Below are positions 42,165 through 51,889 of a stretch of 64,000 nt of DNA, piece by piece (positions within the stretch are counted from its first letter, which is position 1; each line of letters starts with the position of its first letter). The position numbers and the translations under genes are program-made. The stretch covers positions 49,654,574 to 49,718,573 of the forward strand of contig CM019696.1 in the NCBI GenBank assembly GCA_009760885.1, given 5' to 3'. This DNA comes from Achatina immaculata. Its lineage: Eukaryota > Mollusca > Gastropoda > Stylommatophora > Achatinidae. The notes beneath the pieces are model-generated. The model saw nothing but the letters and a program-made list of their open reading frames with translations. It did not search any database and had not been told where the DNA came from.

Positions 42165-43592
42165 TGAGGCAGCGAGTGTTGTTGGGAACAGAAAGAGGCA
42201 GCGAGTGTTTGGAACAGAAAGAGGCAGCGAGTTTTGGGAATAGAAAGAGGCAGCGAGTGTTTGGAAGAGAAAAGAGGCAGGTAGTGTTTGGAAAAGAAAG
42301 AGGCAGCGAGTGTTGGGAACAGAAAGAGGCAGCGAGTGTTGGGAATAGAAAGGGGCAGAGAGTGTTTGGAACAGAAAGAGGCAGCTAGTGTTGGGAACAG
42401 AAAGAGGCAGCGAGTGTTGGGAATAGAAAGAGGCAACGAATGTTGGGAATAGAAAGAGGCAGCGAGTGTTTGGAACAGAAAGAGGCAGCGAGTGTTGGGA
42501 ACAGAAAGAGGCAGCGAGTGTTTGGAATAGAAAGAGCCAGCGAGTGTTGAGAAAAGAAAGAAGCAGCGAGTGTTTGGAATAGAAAGAGGCAGCGAGTGTT
42601 TGGAACAGAAAGAGGCAGCGAATTTTTGGAACAGAAAGAGGCAGCGAGTGTTTGGAATAGAAAGAGGCAGCGAGTGTTGGGAACAGAAAGAGGCAGCGAA
42701 TTTTGGGAATAAAAAGAGGCAGCGAGTGTTTGGAAAAGAAAGAGGCAGCGAGTGTTGGGAATAGAAAGAGGTAGCGAGTGTTGGGAACAGAAAGAGGCAG
42801 CGAGTGTTTGTAACAGAAAGAGGAAGCGAGTGTTTGGAACAGAAAGAGGCAGGGAGTGTTTGGAATAGAAAGAGGCAGCGAGTGTTTGGAACAGAAAGAG
42901 ACAGCGAGTGTTTGGAACAGAAAGAGGCAGGTAGTGTTTGGAACAGAAAAAGGCAGCGAGTGTTGGGAACAGAAAGAGGCAGCGAGTGTTGGGAACAGAA
43001 AGAGGCAGCGAGTGTTTGGAATAGAAAGAGGCAGCGAGTGTTTGGAACAGAAAGAGGCAGCGAGTGTTGGGAATAGAAAGAGGCAGCGAGTGTTGGGAAC
43101 AGAAAAAGGCAGCGAGTGTTGGGAACAGAAAGAGGCAGCGAGTGTTGGGAATAGAAAGAGACAGGTAGTGTTTGGAAAAGAAAGAGGTAGCGAGTGTTTG
43201 GAACAGAAAGAGGCAGCGAGTGTTTGGAACAGAAAGAGACAGGTAGTGTTTGGAAAAGAAAGAGGTAGCGAGTGTTTGGAACAGAAAGAGGCAGCGAGTG
43301 TTTGGAACAGAAAGAGGCAGCGAGTGTTGGGAATAGAAAGAGGTAGCGAGTGTATGGAATAGAAAGAGGCAGCGAGTGTATGGAACAGAAAGAGGCAGCG
43401 AGTGTTTGGAACAGAAAGAGGCAGCGAGTGTTTGGAATAGAAAGAGGCAGCGAGTGTTTGTAACAGAAAGAGGCAGCGAGTGTTTGAAATAGAATGAGGC
43501 AGTGAGTGTTACGAACAGAAAGAGGCAGGGAGTGTTTGGGAATAGAAAGAGTCAGCGAGTGTTGGGAACAGAGAGAGGCATGATTTCTCACA
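42165..43592. repeat. 26-bp minisatellite, array 1 (about 55 copies)
   Basis: Unit GGAACAGAAAGAGGCAGCGA plus GTGTTT. Variants: GGGAATAG for TGGAACAG, AGGTAG for AGGCAG and others. Since 26 is not a multiple of three, every frame cycles through all phases and repeats after 78 bp (26 residues); no phase contains a stop on either strand, which explains the 552-codon minus-strand frame and several plus-strand frames. I do not call proteins. Confidence 0.96.
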
Positions 43593-43840
43593 CCATATTT
43601 AGGCTGGTTAGCTGTCACACATTTCATATTCTGTTCATTTGTCAGAACAAGTAGGAATGCTAATTGCTGTCTTTTTTTCTGAACCACATTATTGTCATTC
43701 TGAAAATTCACCAAGTTTGTACTACGCTGTTTTTGTTTTTTTTTTTTTAGTTTAGAGTTACGTTTTCTGTTACATAGTCCTGGCTAGGTATCAGAAATAC
43801 AAGATGAGATATGTAGATTGAGTGGGCAGAAAATAGTAAA
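43592..43840. repeat. Duplicated unique spacer, copy 1
   Basis: Matches 46302-46565 with a few differences, mainly in the T run near 43735. It links the 26-bp array to the endonuclease fragment in both copies. Confidence 0.9.
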
Positions 43841-44326
43841 ATGATAATAGGAAATACTTGGTTTCAACAACACCCAAGGCGACTATGGAAATGGAAATGC
43901 CCAAATAATAACACTCTTAACCAGATAGATTACATTATGATCAACAGAAGATTCAGGAACTCACTAATATCCGTGAAAACAAGACCAAGCGCAGACTGCA
44001 ACAGTGACCACATCCCAGTTGTAGGAAAAGTGAGAATCAGGTTAAAGAGGCTAAAAGTAGCAGCTAAAAACAAAGAACTAGACAGAGAGCTGATACGGAA
44101 AGATAAGGCAATACAGGAACAATATAGGACCATAGTACATAATAGGTATAATGCTGTAGAGAGGACTGAAATGACTGATAAACAATGGAATATGCTTAAA
44201 GACTCTATTCAGCAAACATTTATCGAAATCCTATCTCCAAATAAACGACACGTTAAACAGGGGTGGATGACAGGAGAAATTTTGCAACTAATGGATCAAA
44301 GAAGAAGTCTTAAGGAAGATAAAGAT
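43841..44326 (+). pseudogene. RTE endonuclease C-terminal fragment, duplicated copy 1
   Basis: Encodes NTWFQQHPRRLWKWKCP, NQIDYIMINRRFRNS and SADCNSDHIPVVGK. The NQIDYI and SDH motifs are the C-terminal catalytic part of the apurinic-type (EEP) endonuclease of RTE elements; FQQH is typical of the RTE-BovB group. The segment equals 46566-47052 at about 99% by eye and is cut at 44326 by family F LINE sequence. No reverse transcriptase follows in this copy. Confidence 0.85.
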
Positions 44327-45635
44327 CTCTGAACCTTAAGTGCCCAGGGCACATGGGGCTTCCGCAAGGGTTTTCCACAAATGCCTGTCTTTCGCCTTTT
44401 TTTCTGCTCTTGCCCAGGTGAGCCCTCTATTGCTCAACATCCTTTCTGTTGTTCTTCTCCATGTCTCTTTTGGTCTACCCTTACTTCTGCTCCCCTGTGG
44501 TGTCCATCTTAGTGCTATTTTTGGTAGTGAGTTGTCAGTCATTCGGAGCACATGTCCCAACCATCGCCAGCGTCTTTCCTCAATAATTGTTGTCAGTGGT
44601 TTCATCTGCATTTCTGCCAATAAAATGTTATTTCTTATGGTGTTTGGCCAAAATATTTTTTAATTCTACGTAAACATTTAGTCTGGAAAGAATTCAACTT
44701 GTTTTCTATGGTTTTGGTGATTTTCCAGCATTCACTTCCATAGAGTAGTACACTTAGAACATTACTCTTAAATATCCTGATTTTCATATTTATGCTTAGT
44801 TTATTTGATTTCCATATATTCTGTAGCATTGCAAAAGCCTGGTTTGCTCTAGTAAGTCTGCTGTTGATGTCCTCTGTGCTGTCTCCATTTTCTACTACTC
44901 TGCTGCCAAGGTATACAAATTCGTTGACCTCCTCCACTAACTTGTTATCTACTCTGAGTACATTTCTGTTGTTCACATTTTGCTTCATTAACTTTGTCTT
45001 TCCTACATTGATCTTTAGTCCTATGTTGTTTGCATTCTGGGTTAACTTGTTTATTTTATCTTGCATATCTTTGTGACTGCTTGATAATAGACAAATGTCG
45101 TCCGCAAAGTCAAGGTCCTCCAGCACTGTGTCAAGGGTCCATTGTAATCCTCTGCGTTTGTCTGATGTTGCCTCCTTCATTAACCAGTCTACTGCCAAGA
45201 TAAATAATGTTGGTGATAGTACACATCCCTGTTTCACTCCTGTTTGTACCCTAAAGCTGCTGGAGGTATGTTCTCCACAGATAACTTTGCACTGAAAACC
45301 CTCGTATAGGGCTTTGATTACATTAACTATTTTATGGGGGAGGCCATGCCATCTTAGGATTTTCCACAGTGCATCTCTGTTGACACTGTCAAAGGCTTTC
45401 TCAAAATCTATGAATAATGCATATGTTGTGCTATGCCACTCATTTGCCTGTTCTAATATTTGTCTAAGTACAAATATATGGTCTATGCATGATCTTCCTT
45501 TCCTAAATCCTGCCTGCTCTTTCCGAAGTTTTTCCTCAAGTGTTGGTACAATTCTGTTGATGATTATTCTGCAAAATACTTTACTAGTGAGTGGCAGTAG
45601 GGTAATGCCTCTCCAGTTCCCGCAATCTCTGAGGT
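44327..45635 (-). mobile_element. RTE-like LINE, family F copy 1
   Basis: A minus-strand, 5'-truncated LINE. It begins in the reverse transcriptase at LRDCGNWRGITLLPLTSKVF and carries KEQAGFRKGRSCIDHIFVLR, ALFIDFEKAFDSVNRDALWK (motif A), GVKQGCVLSPTLFILAVDWL (motif B), LDFADDICLLSSS (catalytic FADD) and YLGSRVVENGDSTED; a frameshift then separates the C-terminal part at 44336-44620 with RRWRWLGHVLRM and SRSKGRPKETWRRTTERML. The 3' end is at GGGCACTTAAGGTTCAGAG. It joins the 26-bp array at 45635 with no clear target duplication. Confidence 0.87.
44635..45634 (-). pseudogene. Reverse transcriptase of family F LINE, copy 1
   Basis: About 330 open codons with all palm motifs present: GFRKGR (finger), DFEKAFD, GVKQGCVLSP, FADD and a GLKINVGKTKLM thumb start. 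RT synthesises DNA from RNA at a nicked target. The fused 600-codon frame to 46437 adds a 26-bp-repeat-derived N-terminus that is an artefact of the junction at 45635. The endonuclease is missing and a frameshift near 44640 removes the C-terminus. Confidence 0.85.
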
Positions 45636-46301
45636 CGGAACAGAAAGAGGCAGCGAGTGTTGGGAATAGAAAGAGGCAGCGAGTGTTTGGAACAGAAAGA
45701 GGCAGCGAGTGTTTGGAACAGAAAGGGGCAGCGAGTGTTTGGAACAGAAAGAGGCAGCGAGTGTTGGGAACAGAAAGGGGCAGCGAGTGTTTGGAACAGA
45801 AAGAGGCAGCGAGTGTTGGGAATAGAAAGAGGCAGCGATGGCTGGGAATAGAAAGAGGCAGCGAGTGTTTGGAAAAGAAAGAAGCAGCGAGTGTTGGGAA
45901 TAGAAAGAGACAGTGAGTGTTTGGAACAGAAAGAGGCAGCGAGTGTTTGGAACAGAAAGAGGCAGCGAGTGTTGGGAATAGAAAGAGGCAGCGAGTGTTT
46001 GGAAAAGAAAGAAGCAGCGAGTGTTTGGAACAGAAAGAGGCAGCGAGTGTTTGGAATAGAAAGAGGCAGCGAGTGTTTGGAAAAGAAAGAGGCAGCGAGT
46101 GTTGGGAATAGAAAGAGGCAGCGAGTGTTTGGAACAGAAAGAGGCAGCGAGTGTTTGGAATAGAAAGAGGCAGCGAGTGTTTGTAACAGAAAGAGGCAGC
46201 GAGTGTTTGAAACAGAATGAGGCAGTGAGTGTTTGGAACAGAAAGAGGCAGGGAGTGTTTGGGAATAGAAAGAGTCAGCGAGTGTTGGGAACAGAGAGAG
46301 G
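45636..46301. repeat. 26-bp minisatellite, array 2 (about 25 copies)
   Basis: Same unit and same right edge as array 1. Left edge created by the junction with family F LINE DNA. Confidence 0.96.
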
Positions 46302-46565
46302 CATGATTTCTCACACCATATTTAGGCTGGTTAGCTGTCACACATTTCATATTCTGTTCATTTGTCAGAACAAGTAGGAATGCTAATTGCTGTCTTTTTT
46401 TCTGAACCACATTATTGTCATTCTGAAAATTCACCAAGTTTGTACTACGCTGTTTTTGTTGTTGTTTTTTTTTAGTTTAGAGTAGCGTTTTCTGATACCT
46501 AGTCCTGGCTAGGTATCAGAAATACAAGATGAGATATGTAGATTGAGTGGGCAGAAAAGAGTAAA
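46302..46565. repeat. Duplicated unique spacer, copy 2
   Basis: Counterpart of 43592-43840. Confidence 0.9.
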
Positions 46566-47228
46566 ATGATAATAGGAAATACTTGGTTTCAACAACACCC
46601 AAGGCGACTATGGAAATGGAAATGCCCAAATGATAACACTCTTAACCAGATAGATTACATTATGATCAACAGAAGATTCAGGAACTCACTAATATCCGTG
46701 AAAACAAGACCAAGCGCAGACTGCAACAGTGACCACATCCCAGTTGTAGGAAAAGTGAGAATCAGGTTAAAGAGGCTAAAAGTAGCAGCTAAAAACAAAG
46801 AACTAGACAGAGAGCTGATACGGAAAGATAAGGCAATACAGGAACAATATAGGACCATAGTACATAATAGGTATAATGCTGTAGAGAGGACTGAAATGAC
46901 TGATAAACAACGGAATATGCTTAAAGACTCTATTCAGCAAACATTTATCGAAATTCTATCTCCAAATAAACGACACGTTAAACAGGGGTGGATGACAGGA
47001 GAAATTTTGCAACTAATGGATCAAAGAAGAAGTCTTAAGGAAGATAAAGATGAATATGACAAAATAAATAAAGAAATAAGACACAAATGCAATAAAGCTA
47101 AAGAAGAGTCGCTAAATAAGAAATGTAATGAAATAGAGACACATCATCATGGAAACACAAGAGATATGTACAGACAAATAAAGCAGTTAACAAACAAAAG
47201 GGCATACCACAAGACTGGCTGCCTGAAG
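46566..47228 (+). pseudogene. Endonuclease C-terminus and linker of family E
   Basis: 221 open codons: NTWFQQHPRRLWKWK at residues 5-19, NQIDYIMI at 27-34, and CNSDHIPVVGKVRIRLK at 53-69 (SDH catalytic motif); then a charged helical linker (KAIQEQYRTIVHNRYNAVER, WMTGEILQLMDQRRSLKED, EIRHKCNKAKEESLNKKCN), the spacer between endonuclease and RT in RTE polyproteins. The first half of the endonuclease is absent. Ends where the frame is lost near 47229 at NKRAYHKTG. Confidence 0.85.
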
Positions 47229-47329
47229 TAAAAGGAATGGCATACAATAATGGATAGAGATGAAATAATGGCACGATGGTACGAATACGTTAGAGAACTC
47301 GTTGATGACAATAGAAGCTAAATAGATAT

Positions 47330-48390
47330 ACGAAGTAATAATGTAGGGCCTCTCATATTAAAAGCAGAAGTAGAAGAAGCCATCAAACACATGAAGAACA
47401 ACAAAGCACCAGGACCAGATAAAATCACCAAGGAAGAATTGGAAGCATTAGGAGAGCTTGGCATAGAAATAATTACCAGATTGCTGAATGACATCTATAA
47501 CAGTAACTATGTCCCATCAGACCTTTTGCAGTCAGTTTTCATTGCCCTACCAAAGAAACAAGGTGCAGTTGAATGTGAAGACCATCGAACCATTAGTCTT
47601 ATGAGCCATGTTACCAAAATCCTGCTTCGTATTGTCATGAGAAGAGTCAGGGGCAAAATAAAACCAGAAATCGTTGAAGAACAGTGGGGCTTCGTCAAAG
47701 GCACAAGTAACGCCATATATATATATTGAGAACATTGATGGAAAGATCAATAGAAGTAAAGACAGACTTATACTTATGCTTCATAGACTACTATAAAGCA
47801 TTCGATAAAATGAGACACACAGAAAGTATAATAACGCTGGAAGATATCAACATAGATAGGAAAGATCTGAAACTCATCAAAAACATGTACTGGCAGCAAT
47901 CAGCAGCAACGAAGGTTGAGAACCAAATACATTCCAAGACATAAAATTGGGAGTGAGACAAGGATGTGTTCTATCTTCTGACCTTTTCTCCTTGTACATT
48001 GAAAACATAATGAGAAATATAGAGAGCTTGCCAGGAATATCAATTGGCGAGCACAACCTTAACAACTTAAGATATGCAGACGACACAGTTCTGATTGCTA
48101 AGAGTGAAGGGGAGCTACAGGCTCTTCTGGACATCGTGGTTCGTGAAAGTAAAAGTAAAGGTCTCAGTTTGAATAAAAAGAAGACTGAAGTGATGGTCAT
48201 CTCAAAGAAAAGAATACCACAAAAATGTATCATTACCATCGATGGCACAGAATTGAAACAAGTTGATAGACTCAAGTACTTAGGAACAATTATAACAGCT
48301 GATCCATATCAATGGAAACAAGATTCCAAATACTTAAATGTTACATTGAGCCAATTTTGTTTTATGGATATGAGCATGATTCATGAATAA
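47330..48390 (+). pseudogene. Reverse transcriptase of family E, frameshifted
   Basis: Blocks in order: HMKNNKAPGPDKITKEELEA, DHRTISLMSHVTKILLRIV and EEQWGFVKGTSNA (normally QxGFRxG) up to 47729; next frame CFIDYYKAFDKMRHTESI (motif A); next frame GVRQGCVLSSDLFSLYIENI (motif B, from 47947), NNLRYADDTVLIAKSEG (intact YADD, about 48067-48117), KKTEVMVISKK and LKYLGTIITAD. Catalytic residues are intact but at least three frameshifts and an in-frame stop prevent expression. Confidence 0.88.
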
Positions 48391-48785
48391 GAGAGTACAA
48401 CGAGAAATGGAGGCCAAGGAAATGTGGCTCATAAGAAGGATGTTGAAGGTACCATGGACAGCTAAGAAAACCAACGAAGAACTCTTAAGAGAGGCTGGAG
48501 TTAAAAGGCAAATTACAGCAAAGATCAGAAGCAGACAAGCGAGATTTGTAGTAAATTTTCTGAGAAGAGAAAAATTGTAACACATTGTGACACCTGGAAA
48601 AATTGAGGGAAGAAGAGACAGAGGAAGACAGAGAGAGAGAGAGAGAGAGAGAGAAGTTACTAGATGGGCTGTCAGTGTGGCTAGGAAGAAAGTTACCGGC
48701 GGATCTCATAATCAAGTTTATAGACAGGGAATTGTGGAGAGAAATGATCGCCTACGCCACGCGGCACGGCACTTGATTGATTGCA
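48383..48785 (+). pseudogene. C-terminal domain and 3' end of family E
   Basis: The frame at 48383-48580 encodes MEAKEMWLIRRMLKVPWTAK and KTNEELLREAGVKRQITAKI, then after a stop GKIEGRRDRGRQRER. The dinucleotide run (GA)n at about 48633-48652 replaces the second half of the usual GRPR block, followed by RWAVSVARKKVTGG-like and DRLRHAARHL-like residues and the GATT tail. Confidence 0.8.
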
Positions 48786-48879
48786 GCGTTTGCTCATTAA
48801 AGGTTATCCACTTTTTCTGAATTTTTTTTTCTACGCTCAAAGCAACCATACAGATATGAAACTTTTCCAAAGTATGGCG

Positions 48880-48902
48880 GGGGGGGGGGGGGGGGGGGGG
48901 TC
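48880..48902. repeat. Long poly(G) run
   Basis: About 22 consecutive G. Confidence 0.95.
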
Positions 48903-48959
48903 GGTGGCCTGGATTCTGAAACAGAAGAGAGGAGTGAGGGGGGAGGTCCACGGACTTTT

Positions 48960-49540
48960 TCTTAGTGGGAACCACTGGTCTAGTTCATTTCCACGATTCA
49001 TGGGACTATTATTTATGCTTTTGCTTTATTTCTGGATGATGTAGTTTCTTTTCAGCTTGTTCTGTTCAAATTTTGTCTATCACAGAACCTAGTATCCTAT
49101 CTTTCCTCCTGTTAACTTTATTTGTATTGTTATTCCTTGCTTAATATTTTCACTTTCGCATTTTTTAAATCGACGCATACCGTAATTTCTGCCCCTTGTC
49201 AGGGCCCCTGGCAGCGTGACCTAATGTGACAGCTCAAAAATGTCATTTCGTGACATCTTCCAGAACACAAAAGTCCACGGCGATAACACGGGTCAACCCA
49301 GTAGTTTATACACAGCTCGCAGGTGTCTGTCAGAGTGAGGGCCAACACAATGACCTGTTCTGAATGGGTCTTTTCTCCTCTGAAGGTCAAGTAGATAAAC
49401 GATTAGATAAAAGTGCACGGAATATTATTTTATATGTTACGTGAATATGTAACTAGAAATATATGCATTTATTTTTAATCGCTGGGGGGGGGGGGGGGAG
49501 AGACTGGGTGATTGCGAAGAAATGTTATAGCAGTGTAGGC
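48960..49540. other. Unassigned stretch
   Basis: No gene or element recognised; a (G)n run lies at 49484-49498. Confidence 0.4.
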
Positions 49541-49545
49541 TGCTG

Positions 49546-49860
49546 CAGCTGTTACTACTACTACTCTTACAACAACAACTACTACTGCTACTACTACTGC
49601 TACTACTTCTATTATTATTAGTACTACTGCTGCTACTACTACTACTACTAATACTGCTGCTGCTGCTGTTGCTGTTGCTGCTGCTGCTACTTCTGCTATT
49701 ATTAATACTACTGCTGCTGCTACTACTACTGCTGCTGTTGCTGCTACTACTTCTACTATTACTAATACTACTGCTGCTGCTGCTGCTACTACTACTACTA
49801 CTGCTGCTGGTGCTGCTACTACTACTACTACTACTACTACTACTAATACTGCTGCTGCTT

Positions 49861-49918
<58 letters not shown>

Positions 49919-49960
49919 ATTTTCTTACACTCCTACAACCACTGCTACTACTACTAAAAT
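49546..49960. repeat. CTA/CTG trinucleotide array
   Basis: About 400 bp of mixed CTA, CTG, CTT and ATT triplets, becoming pure (CTA)n at about 49860-49918. The poly-Leu frame is an artefact. Confidence 0.97.
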
Positions 49961-50189
49961 TACTATCACTATTTTCACATTGACCTTACAGCTCATATTT
50001 AAAATATTAACTGTAAGAGTTTTTGAAACTTCTCCGATGTTCGTACTTTTTCTTTTTATCACCTCAGTACATGTGCTCCATTTCCTATTTCTGCATGTAT
50101 TACTACGCTTTGTGAACTATTTTTCCCATTGAAGACACTAAACACTTATTTATGCTGTTGCACCTGTTTTTGTTCTCGTGTTGTAATTA

Positions 50190-50700
50190 CGAGAATGAGA
50201 AACATATTAACCACCACATCTTTATCAATGAATGTTAGAAAACGAGTACTAAAATGCTATATTGAACCTATCTTGTTATATGGAAGTGAATCATGGACAA
50301 TAGGCAGGTCTGCACAAAAATCATTGGAAGCAGCAGAAATGTGGTTTATTAGAAGAATGTTGCGAATCCCCTGGACAGCAAAAATAAAAAAAATGGTGAA
50401 TGTATGAGAAGAGCTGAAGAGACAAAAAAATCTTGTCAAAAAAAAAAAAAAGAGAGAGAGAGAAACAATTTACTTTCAAAGGACATGCAATGAGATGAGG
50501 GGGCATTGAAAATATTGTAACAGGAAAAACAGAGGGAAGAAGAGCCAGGGGAAGACAAAGAGAACTGATACTGGACAGTCTGACGAGATGGTGTGAGAGG
50601 AGATCATGAACTGAGCTAACGGCCTGCGTGAACGATCGTGTACTCTGGAGAAGTATAATAACCAACGCCAGTCAGTACGCCACCTGATGATGATGGTTAG
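50190..50700 (+). mobile_element. RTE/BovB-like LINE 3' end, family B, single-copy paralogue
   Basis: Paralogue of 35606-36940 with only one 3' unit. Frame 50129-50407 includes NVRKRVLKCYIEPILLYGSE, SLEAAEMWFIRRMLRIPWTA; later frames show the GRPRE-equivalent region with GEEEPGEDKEN-like shift. Ends CAGTCAGTACGCCACCTGAT and (ATG)n. Frameshifted. Confidence 0.82.
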
Positions 50701-50843
50701 TGGCACGGAATAGCAATGTCATTGTTGACTCTTACCTTAACTGGAGGGGAGGGGGGTGTTAACAGCAGAGAATAATTTATAGCATACTCCAGACAGTTCA
50801 ACAGTCACGTGGTTCGTCGTTATTGTTAGAGGCTATTTTTATT

Positions 50844-50846
<3 letters not shown>
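50700..50846. repeat. Segmental duplication arm, paralogue left
   Basis: Counterpart of 36941-37075. Confidence 0.9.
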
Positions 50847-50925
<79 letters not shown>

Positions 50926-50951
50926 GTCTGTCTGTCTGTCTGTCTGTCTGT

Positions 50952-51004
<53 letters not shown>

Positions 51005-51030
51005 CTTCCATCCATCCATCCATCCATCCA
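50847..51030. repeat. (TATC)n/(TCTG)n/(CATC)n compound microsatellite
   Basis: Three blocks in series, no LINE inside. Corresponds to the arrays at 37078 and 38949 that flank the L2-like LINE in the paralogue. Confidence 0.97.
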
Positions 51031-51410
51031 TCCCATATAATACTTAGTCTGGACTAAGACTTCGTCCACACAAACTCTCCAACCAGAAAGCTTGTATTAC
51101 CAGCCAGTGACAAGTTGTATAAAATATATTCACAGAAAAAAAAGAGTAATCTGAAAACAAACGAATGAAAGAGAAATTAACGCCACAGACAAAGTTTTGA
51201 AGGAAGGCGCACTTCCCCCCCCCCCCCTTTCCAAAGCACTTACTCGCAGAACAGTAACTACTCACAACCAAGGAGAAGACAATTAAAAGACTTCGTGATG
51301 AGAAAACGAGAGTTGTAGGTCCTGATAATCACATCGGGGAAACATGGAGAATATGAGGAATAGAGAAGACGGCAACAAATATTGACTGATTTATTGGAAC
51401 AGAAAAAAAA
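51031..51410. repeat. Segmental duplication arm, paralogue right
   Basis: Counterpart of 39166-39540, diverging near 51405. Confidence 0.92.
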
Positions 51411-51440
51411 GGTTAGTCAAAGGGATTGTAATATGAACCG

Positions 51441-51442
<2 letters not shown>

Positions 51443-51493
<51 letters not shown>
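51443..51493. repeat. (TA)n microsatellite
   Basis: About 24 uninterrupted units next to an antisense Penelope-like 3' end. Confidence 0.97.
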
Positions 51494-51495
<2 letters not shown>

Positions 51496-51758
51496 TTATT
51501 ACTTAACGACTACAAAGTTCTGATGTTTCGGCGTGAGCCTTAATCATACAAAAGCATACAGGACGAAGAAATAGAGAGAGGAGATAAAGTATAGATTCAA
51601 ATGAATACTAAAGAAATTTTTTTTAATTAGAGTACTTAGCTGTTAATTGTAAGGCGTGGCTTGTCCAGCGGTGTGTCTCAGGAATGGATTTAGTAGAACG
51701 TAATTAAAAAGTTGACAGACTTGTCAGAAACTTCATAAGTGACGCCAACTCATTCAAT
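51494..51758 (-). mobile_element. Penelope-like element 3' end, antisense, internally deleted
   Basis: Plus strand reads CTTTATTACTTAACGACTAC, GATGTTTCGGCGTGAGCC and ATACAGGACGAAGAAATAGA, which is 55975-56100 in reverse. Further right, AGTACTTAGCTGTTAATTGT and CAGGAATGGATTTAGTAGAA match 55890-55960 in reverse, then it jumps to ACTTGTCAGAAACTTCATAAG, which is 53867-53890 in reverse. The coding body is deleted in between. It faces the sense Penelope-like element head to head, with a LINE inserted between them. Confidence 0.75.
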
Positions 51759-51889
51759 CTCTCTCTCTCTCTCTCTCTGAACCTTAAGTGCCCAGGGCAC
51801 ATGGGGCTTCCGCAAGGGTTTTCCACAAATGCCTGTCCTTCGCCTTTTTTTCTGCTCTTGCCCAGGTGAGCCATCTATTGCTCAACATC
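51759..51889 (-). mobile_element. Family F LINE copy 2, 3' segment (sense on minus strand)
   Basis: Begins with a (TC)n tail (51758-51777) and continues with ACCTTAAGTGCCCAGGGCAC to CCATCTATTGCTCAACAT, matching 44327-44440 base for base with few changes. This is the LINE 3' end with its (GA)n tail. It is joined at 51889 to the rest of the element in opposite orientation. AACTCATTCAAT precedes the tail at 51747-51758. Confidence 0.9.

Larger units (their letters stand above)
46566..48785 (+). mobile_element. RTE/BovB-like LINE, family E, nearly complete
   Basis: The longest LINE here. In order: the C-terminal half of the endonuclease with linker (46566-47228), a reverse transcriptase spread over several frames (47391-48390), a C-terminal domain (48383-48580) and a GKIEGRRDRGRQRERERE segment broken by a (GA)n run at 48633-48652. 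It ends CACGCGGCACGGCACTTGATTGATTG with a (GATT)n tail. The 5' endonuclease N-terminus is missing and frameshifts lie near 47229, 47728, 47942 and 48330. RTE elements encode one polyprotein and often end in short repeats, as seen. Confidence 0.87.

Noticed and set aside
42056..43714. 552-codon minus-strand frame
   Set aside because: It is the translation of a 26-bp minisatellite that is open in every phase; only its first ~60 codons come from unique spacer DNA, and they show no domain.
49669..49983. Poly-leucine protein
   Set aside because: Direct translation of CTA/CTG triplet repeats.
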